A DNA stretch of 64,000 nucleotides from an uncultured SAR86 cluster bacterium (lineage in GTDB: Bacteria > Pseudomonadota > Gammaproteobacteria > Magnimaribacterales > Magnimaribacteraceae), in assembly GCA_937773605.1 (NCBI GenBank), contig CALJVP010000002.1, positions 1 to 64,000 on the forward strand, in the 5' to 3' direction. A program made the position numbers and the translations under genes. This document shows, piece by piece, positions 55,421 to 63,761 of this stretch (position 1 is its first letter; each line of letters starts with the position of its first letter). The notes beneath the pieces were generated by a model. It was not told the DNA's origin. It was given only the letters and a program-made list of their open reading frames with translations, and did no database searches.

Positions 55421-56776
55421 TTAATCAACAAAAGGGATACTTATACTGTCTTTAATTCTTGCCTGTTTAAAGACTGGAAGAGGTTCTTCTGATCTAATCT
55501 GCTCCAACCATATAACTCCATCATAAGGTTTACTATTTCCTCTGGTACCAACAAAGTCTGTATCGCCATCCTCATCTATATCAAGAGGTATCCATTTATC
55601 ATACATGCCTCTTTTTCTTCTTAGGACATTGTTTTTTTTCCAGCCTAATTTAGTGTTTTCAAACCAAGCCACACTACCGAGAGCCTGATTTTCTGAAGAT
55701 TCATCATCTTTATCTCTACTGCCACGACTGTAAGATCCTACAAAAGCATCAAAATCACCGTCAGAATCAATATCAGCCAAAGAAACACTAACTAATTGAT
55801 CAGGTTTTATACTTCCTATGACATCCATATCCCATGACATACTGGGATCTTTGGGTTGATAAAGGACTATTAGGTAATATGGCCACACTGTACTTACAAT
55901 ATCTAATCGACCATCTTGATTAAGGTCTTGATAATCCATATTAAACCCCGTTAACCATGATCCAGAAGGAAGATTCTGAGATAAATTTATTTCACGTTCT
56001 TTAAAATTTAATTCACCTAAGTTTTCCATCCAAAGAATTCTTGCTTCTCCTCGTGAACCAATTACAACATCCATATCTCCATCTTTATCTAAATCAACAG
56101 GCTGAGAATTAATGGGTATTTTTACTTTAGTAAGAACCACCTCTTCCCACTCGTTTCCATTTATAGGATTCTGAGGTAATTTATAAAAAGAAACATTATT
56201 TAAAGGTGAGTCGGATCCAGAAGCATTTTCTCCTCCCTTGTTGGCAGTAACTACTTCAACCCTTCCGTCACCATCCAGATCCGAAAAGAAAACTCTAATA
56301 AAAGAGCCTCTATTCAATGTAGATTTAGGAACCGTCCTTTCCCATCTCACTGAACGGTGATTTTTACCAGGATTTTGAAAATAAATTAAATGCGCTAACT
56401 CACAAGCCACTACTATATCTAACCAACCATCTCCATCAGCATCAGCTACGTCAACATCTTCAGCAGAAGGCGCTTCTGAACCTGAAGCTAAAGTTGTGGA
56501 AGTCCACTCTAAAGGATCCTGACTTCCCCAAGCTATCCTTACATAACCTTCAGGAACCCCGTATTCAGTATCCAATTCATGAACAGAAACAATGTCCAGA
56601 TGCCCATCCTTATCTAAGTCTGCCATGACCAAACCATCGCTTCCGGCTAAATCAGGAGGTCCTACAGAAGAGTCATCTATAATATGCTCTTTCCAAGATA
56701 TATTAGTTTGAGCACTGGAATAACTTATGAATAATCCAGTCAGGGTAAATAATATTATTTTTGAATATATTGCCAT
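55421..56776 (-). CDS. Secreted FG-GAP/VCBS repeat protein (seven-bladed propeller)
   Basis: 451 residues. Signal peptide (KIILFTLTGLFISYSSAQ), then seven repeats with a DxDxDGxxDxV calcium loop, for example MADLDKDGHLDIVSV, VADADGDGWLDIVVA, FSDLDGDGRVEVVTA, VDLDKDGDMDVVIG, YQDLNQDGRLDIVS, LADIDSDGDFDAFVG and LDIDEDGDTDFVG. Seven such units suggest an integrin-like beta-propeller. The function is unknown. It overlaps the upstream serine hydrolase gene by 22 bases in another frame. Confidence 0.83.
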   Translation of the reverse strand: MAIYSKIILFTLTGLFISYSSAQTNISWKEHIIDDSSVGPPDLAGSDGLVMADLDKDGHLDIVSVHELDTEYGVPEGYVRIAWGSQDPLEWTSTTLASGSEAPSAEDVDVADADGDGWLDIVVACELAHLIYFQNPGKNHRSVRWERTVPKSTLNRGSFIRVFFSDLDGDGRVEVVTANKGGENASGSDSPLNNVSFYKLPQNPINGNEWEEVVLTKVKIPINSQPVDLDKDGDMDVVIGSRGEARILWMENLGELNFKEREINLSQNLPSGSWLTGFNMDYQDLNQDGRLDIVSTVWPYYLIVLYQPKDPSMSWDMDVIGSIKPDQLVSVSLADIDSDGDFDAFVGSYSRGSRDKDDESSENQALGSVAWFENTKLGWKKNNVLRRKRGMYDKWIPLDIDEDGDTDFVGTRGNSKPYDGVIWLEQIRSEEPLPVFKQARIKDSISIPFVD

Positions 56777-57768
56777 AAGTTATTTGTAAAATTTGGATCA
56801 TTAGGGAAAGAACCCAGCCTAACTACTATCATCTCTTCACTTGGAACGATAGCTAGAACCCTGCCTCCCAAGCCCAAAGCGAGTATAGTTTCTTCAGGAA
56901 CTTCTGAGAATAAATTACCTGATGAAATATTTTTTTCCCACGTCATATGGGTTTTAGAATTATTGAGCCACCATAGATATCCATAGGCCTCATTCATATT
57001 TTGTGATTTTGAAAAAGTGTCATCAAAAAAATCTATATCCCAGATTAAATGATTGGTTCCAACTTCTCCGCCATTTAGAATAAATTCACCAAACTTTAAT
57101 AAGTCTTTTGCTGTAGTGATCAAACCATATTTCGCAGAATCTTTAGAAAATCCACCAAAACCTTTTTTCCTTTCCTTCCAAAAGGTCTCTTTCATTTCTA
57201 ATTCATCAAAAAGCCACTGAGATGAAAGTTCATTAATTTGAAGGCCAGAGGTTTTTTCTAGAACATAAATTAACTGGCTGTATGCCCTGCTGTTGTAGAG
57301 CCATTTTGATCCGGGTTGAGCATCGTATTTAAAATCAATATCAAGACCAGAAGTCATTGTGAGTAAATTCCTTATCGTAATCAGATTCTCTTTTTCTTGT
57401 GTTAGCAAAGTCCATTTTCCAATATAAGATGTAACCGATTTATTAATATCTAATAATCCTTTTTGTTGAGCTATTCCTATTAAGATCGAAACAAAACTTT
57501 TTTGAATTGAAGCTACATCCTCTTGACTTCTGTTTTCAATAAACCCGTGTCTGAGTAAATTAAAAAACATTAAACTTTGTGGCTTCAATTTCTTTTGAAC
57601 TTCAAATTCTTCTTCAAGTAAAATTTCTCCTTTCTCTGATACCAAGAAGCTCGATGTATTATTTTGAATAAGATATTCAAACAACCTTGATTCTCCTGCA
57701 TTATTGGAAAATACAGAAGAAGAACTAATAAATAGGAATGTTAATAAAAAGATTTTTCTAATGCTCAT
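56755..57768 (-). CDS. Serine hydrolase, beta-lactamase class C/EstB-like, exported
   Basis: 337 residues. Signal peptide (FLLTFLFISSSSVFS), SxxK nucleophile in DVASIQKSFVSILIG, the Tyr box in WLYNSRAYSQLIYVL, and a GLGGR stretch in place of the third KTG-type motif. LLTMTSGLDIDF is a family landmark. It acts in the periplasm or outside on an unknown ester or peptide. It overlaps the FG-GAP gene by 22 bases, so the two are probably made together. Confidence 0.83.
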   Translation of the reverse strand: MSIRKIFLLTFLFISSSSVFSNNAGESRLFEYLIQNNTSSFLVSEKGEILLEEEFEVQKKLKPQSLMFFNLLRHGFIENRSQEDVASIQKSFVSILIGIAQQKGLLDINKSVTSYIGKWTLLTQEKENLITIRNLLTMTSGLDIDFKYDAQPGSKWLYNSRAYSQLIYVLEKTSGLQINELSSQWLFDELEMKETFWKERKKGFGGFSKDSAKYGLITTAKDLLKFGEFILNGGEVGTNHLIWDIDFFDDTFSKSQNMNEAYGYLWWLNNSKTHMTWEKNISSGNLFSEVPEETILALGLGGRVLAIVPSEEMIVVRLGSFPNDPNFTNNLWQYIQK

Positions 57769-57801
57769 TATGTAAAGAATGTTATCAGAACAATATAGAT
57801 A

Positions 57802-57830
57802 AAAAAAACGGCCACTAAGTGACCGTTTTT
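57802..57830 (-). terminator. Intrinsic terminator after the three secreted paralogues
   Basis: On the minus strand AAAAACGGTCACTTAGTGGCCGTTTTTTTT folds into a stem (AACGG-CACT / AGTG-CCGTT with one T-G or mismatch step) followed by a run of T's. It lies 14 bases after the stop of the last paralogue and separates that operon from the serine hydrolase gene. Confidence 0.8.
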
Positions 57831-57843
57831 CATATTAAATACA

Positions 57844-58605
57844 TTAATTGATAATCGCTTTAATATTATTCACAGAATAAACCCTTGGTGGCTGACAATC
57901 AGCTATAGTTTCAGGATAAGAACCATCTACTAAGCTCTGCAACCTAGCATCTCTATAGTTTCCATATTCCGTCATTGAGTTGAAACCCATATTTACATAA
58001 AAATCATTCGTTTCTTCAAGGGAAGACCCTCCAGCACCCCACCATCTCCAAACTCCACCGGTATGACCTAAGCCATCTAAGAATTCATTCCAAGTTTCAT
58101 CATTCTCTCTTATATCGGAAAGGCTTTTCCCAGATTTAAAAGAACAGCTGTGAAATGCCCAATAATTGTCATCACCTTCTTCAAAATCAGCTTTACTTTC
58201 TCTTACCTCGAAGATATCCCATTGGCTCCAAGAAGCACAGTTCACAATATTCTGCCATTTAGTAAATACTTTAGAAGCGTTTGCTGAAAACCAATCAGTC
58301 ACTTCTCCCATTGCATTGTTATCTGGAGTGAATCCAACCCAAAATAAGTCATACCCTCCATCTGTTGAGGCATATAACTGAGGGGTAACTATATTTCCCT
58401 CGTAAGGTGCCGGATAAGATTGAGCCATTTTATACCAATCTTTTCTTACCATATTAAGGGCGTCGTCTAAATCTTTACCTTCGTTGAAATTGCATTGCAA
58501 TACTTCCCCAGTATAAGTTTTGTATGCTTCTTCATCATGACCATCTGCAAAACTAAGATTTGAAATGGCAACAATGATTGCTATATAAATTATTTTAAGT
58601 TTCAT
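57844..58605 (-). CDS. Secreted protein of unknown function, paralogue C
   Basis: I do not recognise the family. From the ATG at 58605 (MKLKIIYIAIIVAISNLSFA) it is 253 residues with a signal peptide; AAGGAG six bases before this ATG favours it over the track's 58620. Two similar halves follow: LQCNFNEGKDLDDALNMVRKD with YDLFWVGF and INVNC-type end (NIVNCASWSQ), and HSCSFKSGKSLSDIRENDET with NDFYVNMGF and ADCQPPRVYSV. Four conserved Cys may form disulfides. It is the last of three tandem paralogues and is followed by a terminator. Confidence 0.72.
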   Translation of the reverse strand: MKLKIIYIAIIVAISNLSFADGHDEEAYKTYTGEVLQCNFNEGKDLDDALNMVRKDWYKMAQSYPAPYEGNIVTPQLYASTDGGYDLFWVGFTPDNNAMGEVTDWFSANASKVFTKWQNIVNCASWSQWDIFEVRESKADFEEGDDNYWAFHSCSFKSGKSLSDIRENDETWNEFLDGLGHTGGVWRWWGAGGSSLEETNDFYVNMGFNSMTEYGNYRDARLQSLVDGSYPETIADCQPPRVYSVNNIKAIIN

Positions 58606-58625
58606 TTTATTCTCCTTCATAAAAA

Positions 58626-59387
58626 TTATTGTGCTTGAATTGCTCTTACTGCATCAGCTATGAAAACTTCTCTGTTTTTGCAAGTCATTAAATCTCCATA
58701 AATTTCTTGAGAAACCTGATTTCCTCCACCATTAACAGCCTGGTCAGCTCCTTTGCCCCAAGCCACCATGCTTTCTGCTGATTGAACCCATAACAAGTCA
58801 GCATCAAATCTAGAAGGCACTCCTGAACCAGGGTACCACCTACTTATTCCTCCAGTAGAGTCCCCTGTATCCATAAAGGCATTGAGTTTCTTGTCTGCAG
58901 CAAGTAATTTTTCTGGAGTCGCTCCCTCACTTAAAGTACACCATTGCATTGTTACAACTGCATCTCCTAGCTCAGCGGAAGGTCTTACAATCTCTAATCC
59001 CCAATTAGAATGGTCATAGCAGGTAGTGATTTTATCGAATTCTGCTTGTAACTTTTGCCCTTTAGAAGAGGCCATAGTTTCTGCTCCCTTCATAAGATCT
59101 TCCCATGTTGGGGCTACACCTATCCAATAGGCATCTGCCTTCTGATCTTCACTATAAAAATAAGGAGTGAAAACCCAAGCGTTATAAGCTACTCCTGTTT
59201 CATCTACATAATCATTCCATTTTTCAGTGGCTTTCATAAAATCACCCAAGTCTTTTCCTGAATTGTAGTTACATGCAAAGCCTTCTAAAGGTAAATATGT
59301 AGGCGCTTCTATGTGGCCATCAGCAATAGCAGTAAAAGAAAGCCAAGTTGTAATAGAAATTACTATTATTTTATTTATTTTTTTCAT
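58626..59387 (-). CDS. Secreted protein of unknown function, paralogue B
   Basis: 253 residues, clearly related to its neighbours. Signal peptide (IIVISITTWLSFTAIA, then DGHIEAP), first half FACNYNSGKDLGDFMKATEKW with ADAYWIGVAP and ITTCYDHSNWG, second half MQWCTLSEGATPEKLLAADKK with ADLLWVQSA and LMTCKNREVFIADAVRAIQ. The order Cys - GxxL - Trp helix - (Y/L)xxW strand - Cys is repeated. The halves could be alpha/beta barrel-like modules, but this is only a guess. It lies between paralogues A and C with 20-base spacers. Confidence 0.72.
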   Translation of the reverse strand: MKKINKIIVISITTWLSFTAIADGHIEAPTYLPLEGFACNYNSGKDLGDFMKATEKWNDYVDETGVAYNAWVFTPYFYSEDQKADAYWIGVAPTWEDLMKGAETMASSKGQKLQAEFDKITTCYDHSNWGLEIVRPSAELGDAVVTMQWCTLSEGATPEKLLAADKKLNAFMDTGDSTGGISRWYPGSGVPSRFDADLLWVQSAESMVAWGKGADQAVNGGGNQVSQEIYGDLMTCKNREVFIADAVRAIQAQ

Positions 59388-59407
59388 TATATTTCCTGAA
59401 TTAAAAA

Positions 59408-60169
59408 CTAATTTTGTGTTTTTCCACCAACGTACTCTATGGCATAAACTCTTGGAGTATCACATTCCCTGAGTTCATCAAGGTCGGTAGGCCCAGGATT
59501 ACCAGAGAGAAAGTTATCTGGAGTTACTCCCCACTCTTTTAAAGTTGAATGAGCGTAAACTTCGAGGTAGTCGTATGCTTGTTCAATTCCAGAACCAGCT
59601 CCCATAAACCAATAATAAATACCGCTATCAACATTAATACTATCCAAATACTGATTTTGTTTTGCGTTAGCAGCAGCAAAATCTGCTTGAGAAGCACCCT
59701 CTTTATTAGTACAACCACTGATAGTTAAATATCCATCAGGTGTCTGGTTCTTTGGCTGTCTAACAGTAAAGGAGTATACGGCGGCATGATTAGGACAAGG
59801 ATTAGCTGCGTCAAATTCAGCAGCTAATTTTGTTCCTTTAGCAGCCCATTCATCTTGAGCTTGACCAAGTGAAGTGAAGTCTTCTGTAACACCCAGCCAA
59901 AAAAGATCATAAGGAAAATCTGATTTCCTTTGATAATAAGGGGTCATTAGATATCCAGCATAAGGAACAGTATAATTTTTATCTGCCCATTTATCCCATT
60001 TTGCAGCAACTTTTCTGGTGTCATTTAAATCTTTGTTATCAGAAAAATTACATTGGTAAATTTCAAGAGCAGCATCTTGAGGGGCTTCCATGTGGTTGTC
60101 AGCAAAAACGGTTAAAGAAAAAAGAAAGGAAAAGATGGCAACTGAAGTTGCTTTAAAAATTTGATTCAT
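59408..60169 (-). CDS. Secreted protein of unknown function, paralogue A
   Basis: 253 residues from the ATG at 60169 (MNQIFKATSVAIFSFLFSLTVFADNH), chosen because GGAGAGACCT precedes it and the signal peptide starts there; the track start at 60226 adds an unlikely leader. First half IYQCNFSDNKDLNDTRKVAAKW with YDLFWLGVTE and NPCPNHAAVY; second half ISGCTNKEGASQADFAAANAK with YDYLEVYA and RECDTPRVYAIEYVGG. It is the first of three tandem genes of nearly equal length; the 160 bases upstream hold their promoter, though no clear -35/-10 pair stands out. Confidence 0.72.
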   Translation of the reverse strand: MNQIFKATSVAIFSFLFSLTVFADNHMEAPQDAALEIYQCNFSDNKDLNDTRKVAAKWDKWADKNYTVPYAGYLMTPYYQRKSDFPYDLFWLGVTEDFTSLGQAQDEWAAKGTKLAAEFDAANPCPNHAAVYSFTVRQPKNQTPDGYLTISGCTNKEGASQADFAAANAKQNQYLDSINVDSGIYYWFMGAGSGIEQAYDYLEVYAHSTLKEWGVTPDNFLSGNPGPTDLDELRECDTPRVYAIEYVGGKTQN

Positions 60170-60329
60170 AGGTCTCTCCATGGTTAATATTAAATCATCC
60201 TGGAAAAACAAAGAAAATTTCAGCAACGTATCCCCATAGTGACTCCATTCTATAGGTTCAACCAGACTTCTAGTCTCTCAAATAAAGACTATAGTGCAAG
60301 AACTTTATTAAGGAAAAGCAGCTAAGATT

Positions 60330-61004
60330 CTAGTTCTTTTTTGTTGGTAAAAGAATACTTCTGAGCCAGCCTAAGATTGAATTATCTGCCAAATCGATTC
60401 TATCGAGATGGTCATACAAGTCATCTAATGCTTGAGGATCTTTGAATAAATCGATTCTAGTAAAAGCTTCTTCGTTAGGATCAAGCTCTTTAATTATTTT
60501 TGCAGGATTTCCGCCCACTATGACATTCTTCGGCACGTCTTTAACAACAACAGCTCCTGCTGCGACAATGCTATTCTCTCCAATGGTCACACCTTTGCCT
60601 ACAACCGCCCTATCTCCTATCCATACGTTATTCTTTAGCTCTATTGGTTTGGTTGTTCCAACTGGTGCTGCGCGATTATAAATACCATGCCAATCAGCAT
60701 CAGAAACATAGGCACTGTTTGCAAACATACAGCCATCACCGATGGTAATCTTTGTAGCTGCTGCAATCCTAACTCCAGGAGTTAATAAACAGTAATCTCC
60801 TATTTCAATAACTCCATCAAATTCTCCCAAGTTCCAAGTTGTTAAATGGATATTGTTATCAGAAGAAGCTACAAAAGTCGGACATTTTCCTACATTAACT
60901 CTGCTGCCAAAGACATCTATGTATCTGGCCCCCATAACCACGGGGCCCTCTCCTAAGCTCTCAAATTGAGGAGCTACGTAAAGATCAACGTAAAGTCTAA
61001 CCAA
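60330..61004 (-). CDS. Acyltransferase with left-handed hexapeptide repeats (LbH family)
   Basis: 224 residues. Hexapeptide coils run from IEIGDYCLLTPGVRIAAATKITIGDGC to NNVWIGDRAVVGKGVTIGENSIVAAGAVV and end NVIVGGNPAKIIKELD, as in xenobiotic and sugar O-acetyltransferases. The loop SDADWHGIYNR supplies the likely catalytic His. The start is a TTG; the frame stays open about 25 codons further (RRDNRPYWLKKLTARL) but without ATG, GTG or TTG, so the N-terminus is uncertain. The acceptor could be a surface sugar. Confidence 0.82.
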   Translation of the reverse strand: MVRLYVDLYVAPQFESLGEGPVVMGARYIDVFGSRVNVGKCPTFVASSDNNIHLTTWNLGEFDGVIEIGDYCLLTPGVRIAAATKITIGDGCMFANSAYVSDADWHGIYNRAAPVGTTKPIELKNNVWIGDRAVVGKGVTIGENSIVAAGAVVVKDVPKNVIVGGNPAKIIKELDPNEEAFTRIDLFKDPQALDDLYDHLDRIDLADNSILGWLRSILLPTKKN

Positions 61005-61101
61005 TCTTGCTGTTAGTTTTTTAAGCCAATATGGTCTGTTATCTCTTCTGATAATTTCTCTCGTTTACTTATAAGATGACATGATAAGATACGCGCCCTC
61101 A

Positions 61102-62490
61102 ATGGAACAGCCAATAACACAAGAAAATATTTCTAGTACCGCGAGGGCAAGGCAAGAAGCTAGGAAGTTTCTGGCGTTAGCTGCACCGATGTTCTTTACT
61201 CAACTGGCTTTACAATTAATTCAAGTTAATTCGGTCATACAAAGTGGTAATTATTCTACTGATGTTCAAGCGGGCATCATGTTAGCTGGAAACCTTTGGT
61301 TTCCCGTCATGGTAGGAATTGGAGGTGTATTATTTTTCATCACTCCCATGATAGCCCAACTCTTTGGGGCAAATAAAAATGAAGAAATAGGGCCATTGGT
61401 CAGACAAGGAGTTTGGCTTGCGATGCCTATAGTTTTTGTAGGGATGTTAATTCTATCTCAAGCTCATTTAATCTTAACTTTGGCAAAAGTAGATCCTGAA
61501 ATTATAAAACACTCTAAAGAATACCTAAGTTACTTCATATTTGCTTTACCGGCCATATTATTAAGCCAACCCCTAAGGTCTCTTTGCGAAGGAACCACCA
61601 GACCCCTTCCTGTAACTTTCCTAAATATATTGATGCTTATAATCGCAATAATCGGTAACTATACTTTTATTTATGGTAATTTTGGATTTCCTGAGATGGG
61701 GGCAAGAGGAGCGGGGCTATCAGCAGTTATTGGTACGTGGACTTCGTTTATTCTCTTAATTTTTTATCTCAAAATAAGGCAAGAGTTTGAGCCTACAAAA
61801 TTATTTTCTAAATTTGACCTTCCTAATTTTCGTATTCTAAAAGAAATACTAAAAGGCGGCATTCCTGTTGGTTTAGGAAATTTTATAGAACTAAGTATGT
61901 TTAGTGGAGCTGGCATCATACTTGGCAGATTTGGCAGTGAAGTAATAGCAGCAAACGGAATTGCACTGACCATTGGAGGCTTATTCTTTATGGTCCCGAT
62001 GTCCATTGCAAACGCTGCCGCTGTAAGAGTGGGAAATAATGTTGGAGCAAATAATATGATAGGAGCTAAATACAGTTCTTATTTTTCACTTCGTTTAGCA
62101 ATTCTTTGTGCATTAATCGCGAGTCTGATAATAATTCTAAATGCTGAGTCAATGGCAAGAATATTAAACAACAACCCTGAAGTTATATCTTTAGCGGTAA
62201 TACTTTTATCCTTTGCAGCATTTTTCCAAGTTGCAGATGGATTGGCAATGGGAGCTATCGGAGCCTTAAGAGGTTATAAAGATACCTTTGGTCCTATGAA
62301 AATTATGGCTATCTCGTATTGGGGTGTTGGATTGCCTGTTGGTGTAGTACTTTCAATCACAGATATAATTGTAGAACCCATGGGGGCGGTCGGAATGTGG
62401 ACAGGCATCTGTTGTGGCTTAATAGTTGCGGCCACATTAATGGTTCGTAGAGTAAGAAAAATTACCAACCAATTTATAAATGATCAATAA
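61102..62490 (+). CDS. MATE family efflux transporter
   Basis: 462 residues and 12 membrane helices. APMFFTQLALQLIQVNSVIQSG, GTRGRP-like LSQPLRSLCEGTTRPLPVTF, and AAAVRVGNNVGANN are MATE landmarks. It exports cationic compounds with Na+ or H+. I chose the ATG at 61102 because a TAAGAT/ACGCGCCC promoter-like stretch (61085-61098) sits right before it, implying a very short leader; the track ATG at 61081 is the alternative. The tusA start overlaps its end by 11 bases. Confidence 0.88.
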   Translation: MEQPITQENISSTARARQEARKFLALAAPMFFTQLALQLIQVNSVIQSGNYSTDVQAGIMLAGNLWFPVMVGIGGVLFFITPMIAQLFGANKNEEIGPLVRQGVWLAMPIVFVGMLILSQAHLILTLAKVDPEIIKHSKEYLSYFIFALPAILLSQPLRSLCEGTTRPLPVTFLNILMLIIAIIGNYTFIYGNFGFPEMGARGAGLSAVIGTWTSFILLIFYLKIRQEFEPTKLFSKFDLPNFRILKEILKGGIPVGLGNFIELSMFSGAGIILGRFGSEVIAANGIALTIGGLFFMVPMSIANAAAVRVGNNVGANNMIGAKYSSYFSLRLAILCALIASLIIILNAESMARILNNNPEVISLAVILLSFAAFFQVADGLAMGAIGALRGYKDTFGPMKIMAISYWGVGLPVGVVLSITDIIVEPMGAVGMWTGICCGLIVAATLMVRRVRKITNQFINDQ

Positions 62491-62734
62491 ATTAGATGCT
62501 AAAGGCTTAATCTGTCCTGAGCCAATTATGTTGCTTCATAAGGCCATAAAAGAAGCCAAGCATGGTGATAGAATAGAAGTCTTTGCTACTGATCCAACCA
62601 CTGAAAGAGATATAGAAAAGTTTTGTAATTTTCTAGGTCACTTACTTTTAGAGAAAAAAATAGAAGATAAAGAATTTTATTATCTTGTTGAGAAGAGAGA
62701 TAAGAATATAATTGAAACCAATTTGGAGAATTAA
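62480..62734 (+). CDS. tusA: TusA-like sulfurtransferase
   Basis: 84 residues. LDAKGLICPEPIMLLHKAIKEAKHGDRIEVFATDPTTERDI carries the CPxP motif with the catalytic Cys, as in E. coli TusA. It relays persulfide sulfur from IscS to tRNA 2-thiouridine formation and cofactors. The stop is directly followed by the ATG of the oxidoreductase gene, and the start overlaps the MATE gene, so all three are probably one operon. Confidence 0.92.
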   Translation: MINKLDAKGLICPEPIMLLHKAIKEAKHGDRIEVFATDPTTERDIEKFCNFLGHLLLEKKIEDKEFYYLVEKRDKNIIETNLEN

Positions 62735-63760
62735 ATGACTACATACACTAATCAACAATGGCTTTTAGATAAACGTCCTAGCGGCATGCCTACGGATGAT
62801 TGCTGGAAACTCAATGAAGAGGAAGTTCCTGAATTAAAAGAAGGCGAGCTTTTGATTAAAGTTCTTTACTTATCCATAGATCCTTACATGAGAGGCAGGA
62901 TGAATGACGGAGAATCCTATGCCGCCCCTGCAGCTATAGGAGAACCTATGACAGGAGAAAGCGTAGGTGTTGTAGTTGAAAGTAAATCTGATAAATTCAT
63001 AAAAGGCGACTACCTATGTACACATCAAGGATGGCAGAGCTACATAGTAGCAAATGAAAAAGATCCTCAATTGTTTAAAGCTGACCCATCTATCGTTCCT
63101 TTGTCGACCTATCTTGGTACTGTGGGTATGCCAGGAAGAACGGCATACTTTGGCTTGCTTAGAGTTGGGCTTCCTAAATCAGGAGAGACTATTGTAGTGT
63201 CTGCTGCTTCTGGAGCAGTGGGAACTGTGGTTGGGCAAATGGGTAAAATCTTAGGATGCAGAGTGGTTGGGGTAGCAGGCGGAGAAGTGAAATGCTCTTA
63301 CGTTAAAGATGAGTTAGGATTTGATGATTGCATTGACTACAAAGCAGGGAATTTAGAAGAAGACTTGAAGAACGCTTGCCCTGATGGCATTGATATTTAT
63401 TTTGAAAATGTTGGCGGACCGGTTAGTAAGGCTGTAGCTAAACTCTTGAATCCTGGTTCCAGAGTTCCTATTTGTGGATTTATATCTGCTTATAACTCTG
63501 AAGACATGACTCAAGAAGAAACTCCTTTCCATGTATTTGGAGCTCTAGATCCTGCTCCTGAGCACAGATTCTTTGTTGTCACCGAGTGGTTTAAAGAATG
63601 GAGAAGTGCAACAGATGAATTGTCTCAATGGATTTCAGAGGGGAAAATTAAATACAGAGAAACAGTCACTGATGGTTTCGAGAATGCCCCACAAGGTTTG
63701 CGTGACGTTTTAACTGGTAAGAATTTTGGAAAGCAAGTTATAAAGGTAGCTGAAGAATAA
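62735..63760 (+). CDS. NADP-dependent oxidoreductase, zinc-free MDR family (CurA/LTB4DH-like)
   Basis: 341 residues. LSIDPYMRGRMNDGESYAAPAAIGEPMTG is the substrate-domain signature of the leukotriene B4 dehydrogenase/CurA group; VSAASGAVGTVVGQMGKILG is the NADP motif and YFENVGG a conserved strand. Structural and catalytic zinc ligands are absent. Relatives reduce enone or enal double bonds with NADPH. It abuts tusA with no gap and converges on the enoyl-CoA hydratase gene. Confidence 0.9.
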   Translation: MTTYTNQQWLLDKRPSGMPTDDCWKLNEEEVPELKEGELLIKVLYLSIDPYMRGRMNDGESYAAPAAIGEPMTGESVGVVVESKSDKFIKGDYLCTHQGWQSYIVANEKDPQLFKADPSIVPLSTYLGTVGMPGRTAYFGLLRVGLPKSGETIVVSAASGAVGTVVGQMGKILGCRVVGVAGGEVKCSYVKDELGFDDCIDYKAGNLEEDLKNACPDGIDIYFENVGGPVSKAVAKLLNPGSRVPICGFISAYNSEDMTQEETPFHVFGALDPAPEHRFFVVTEWFKEWRSATDELSQWISEGKIKYRETVTDGFENAPQGLRDVLTGKNFGKQVIKVAEE

Positions 63761-63761
63761 G

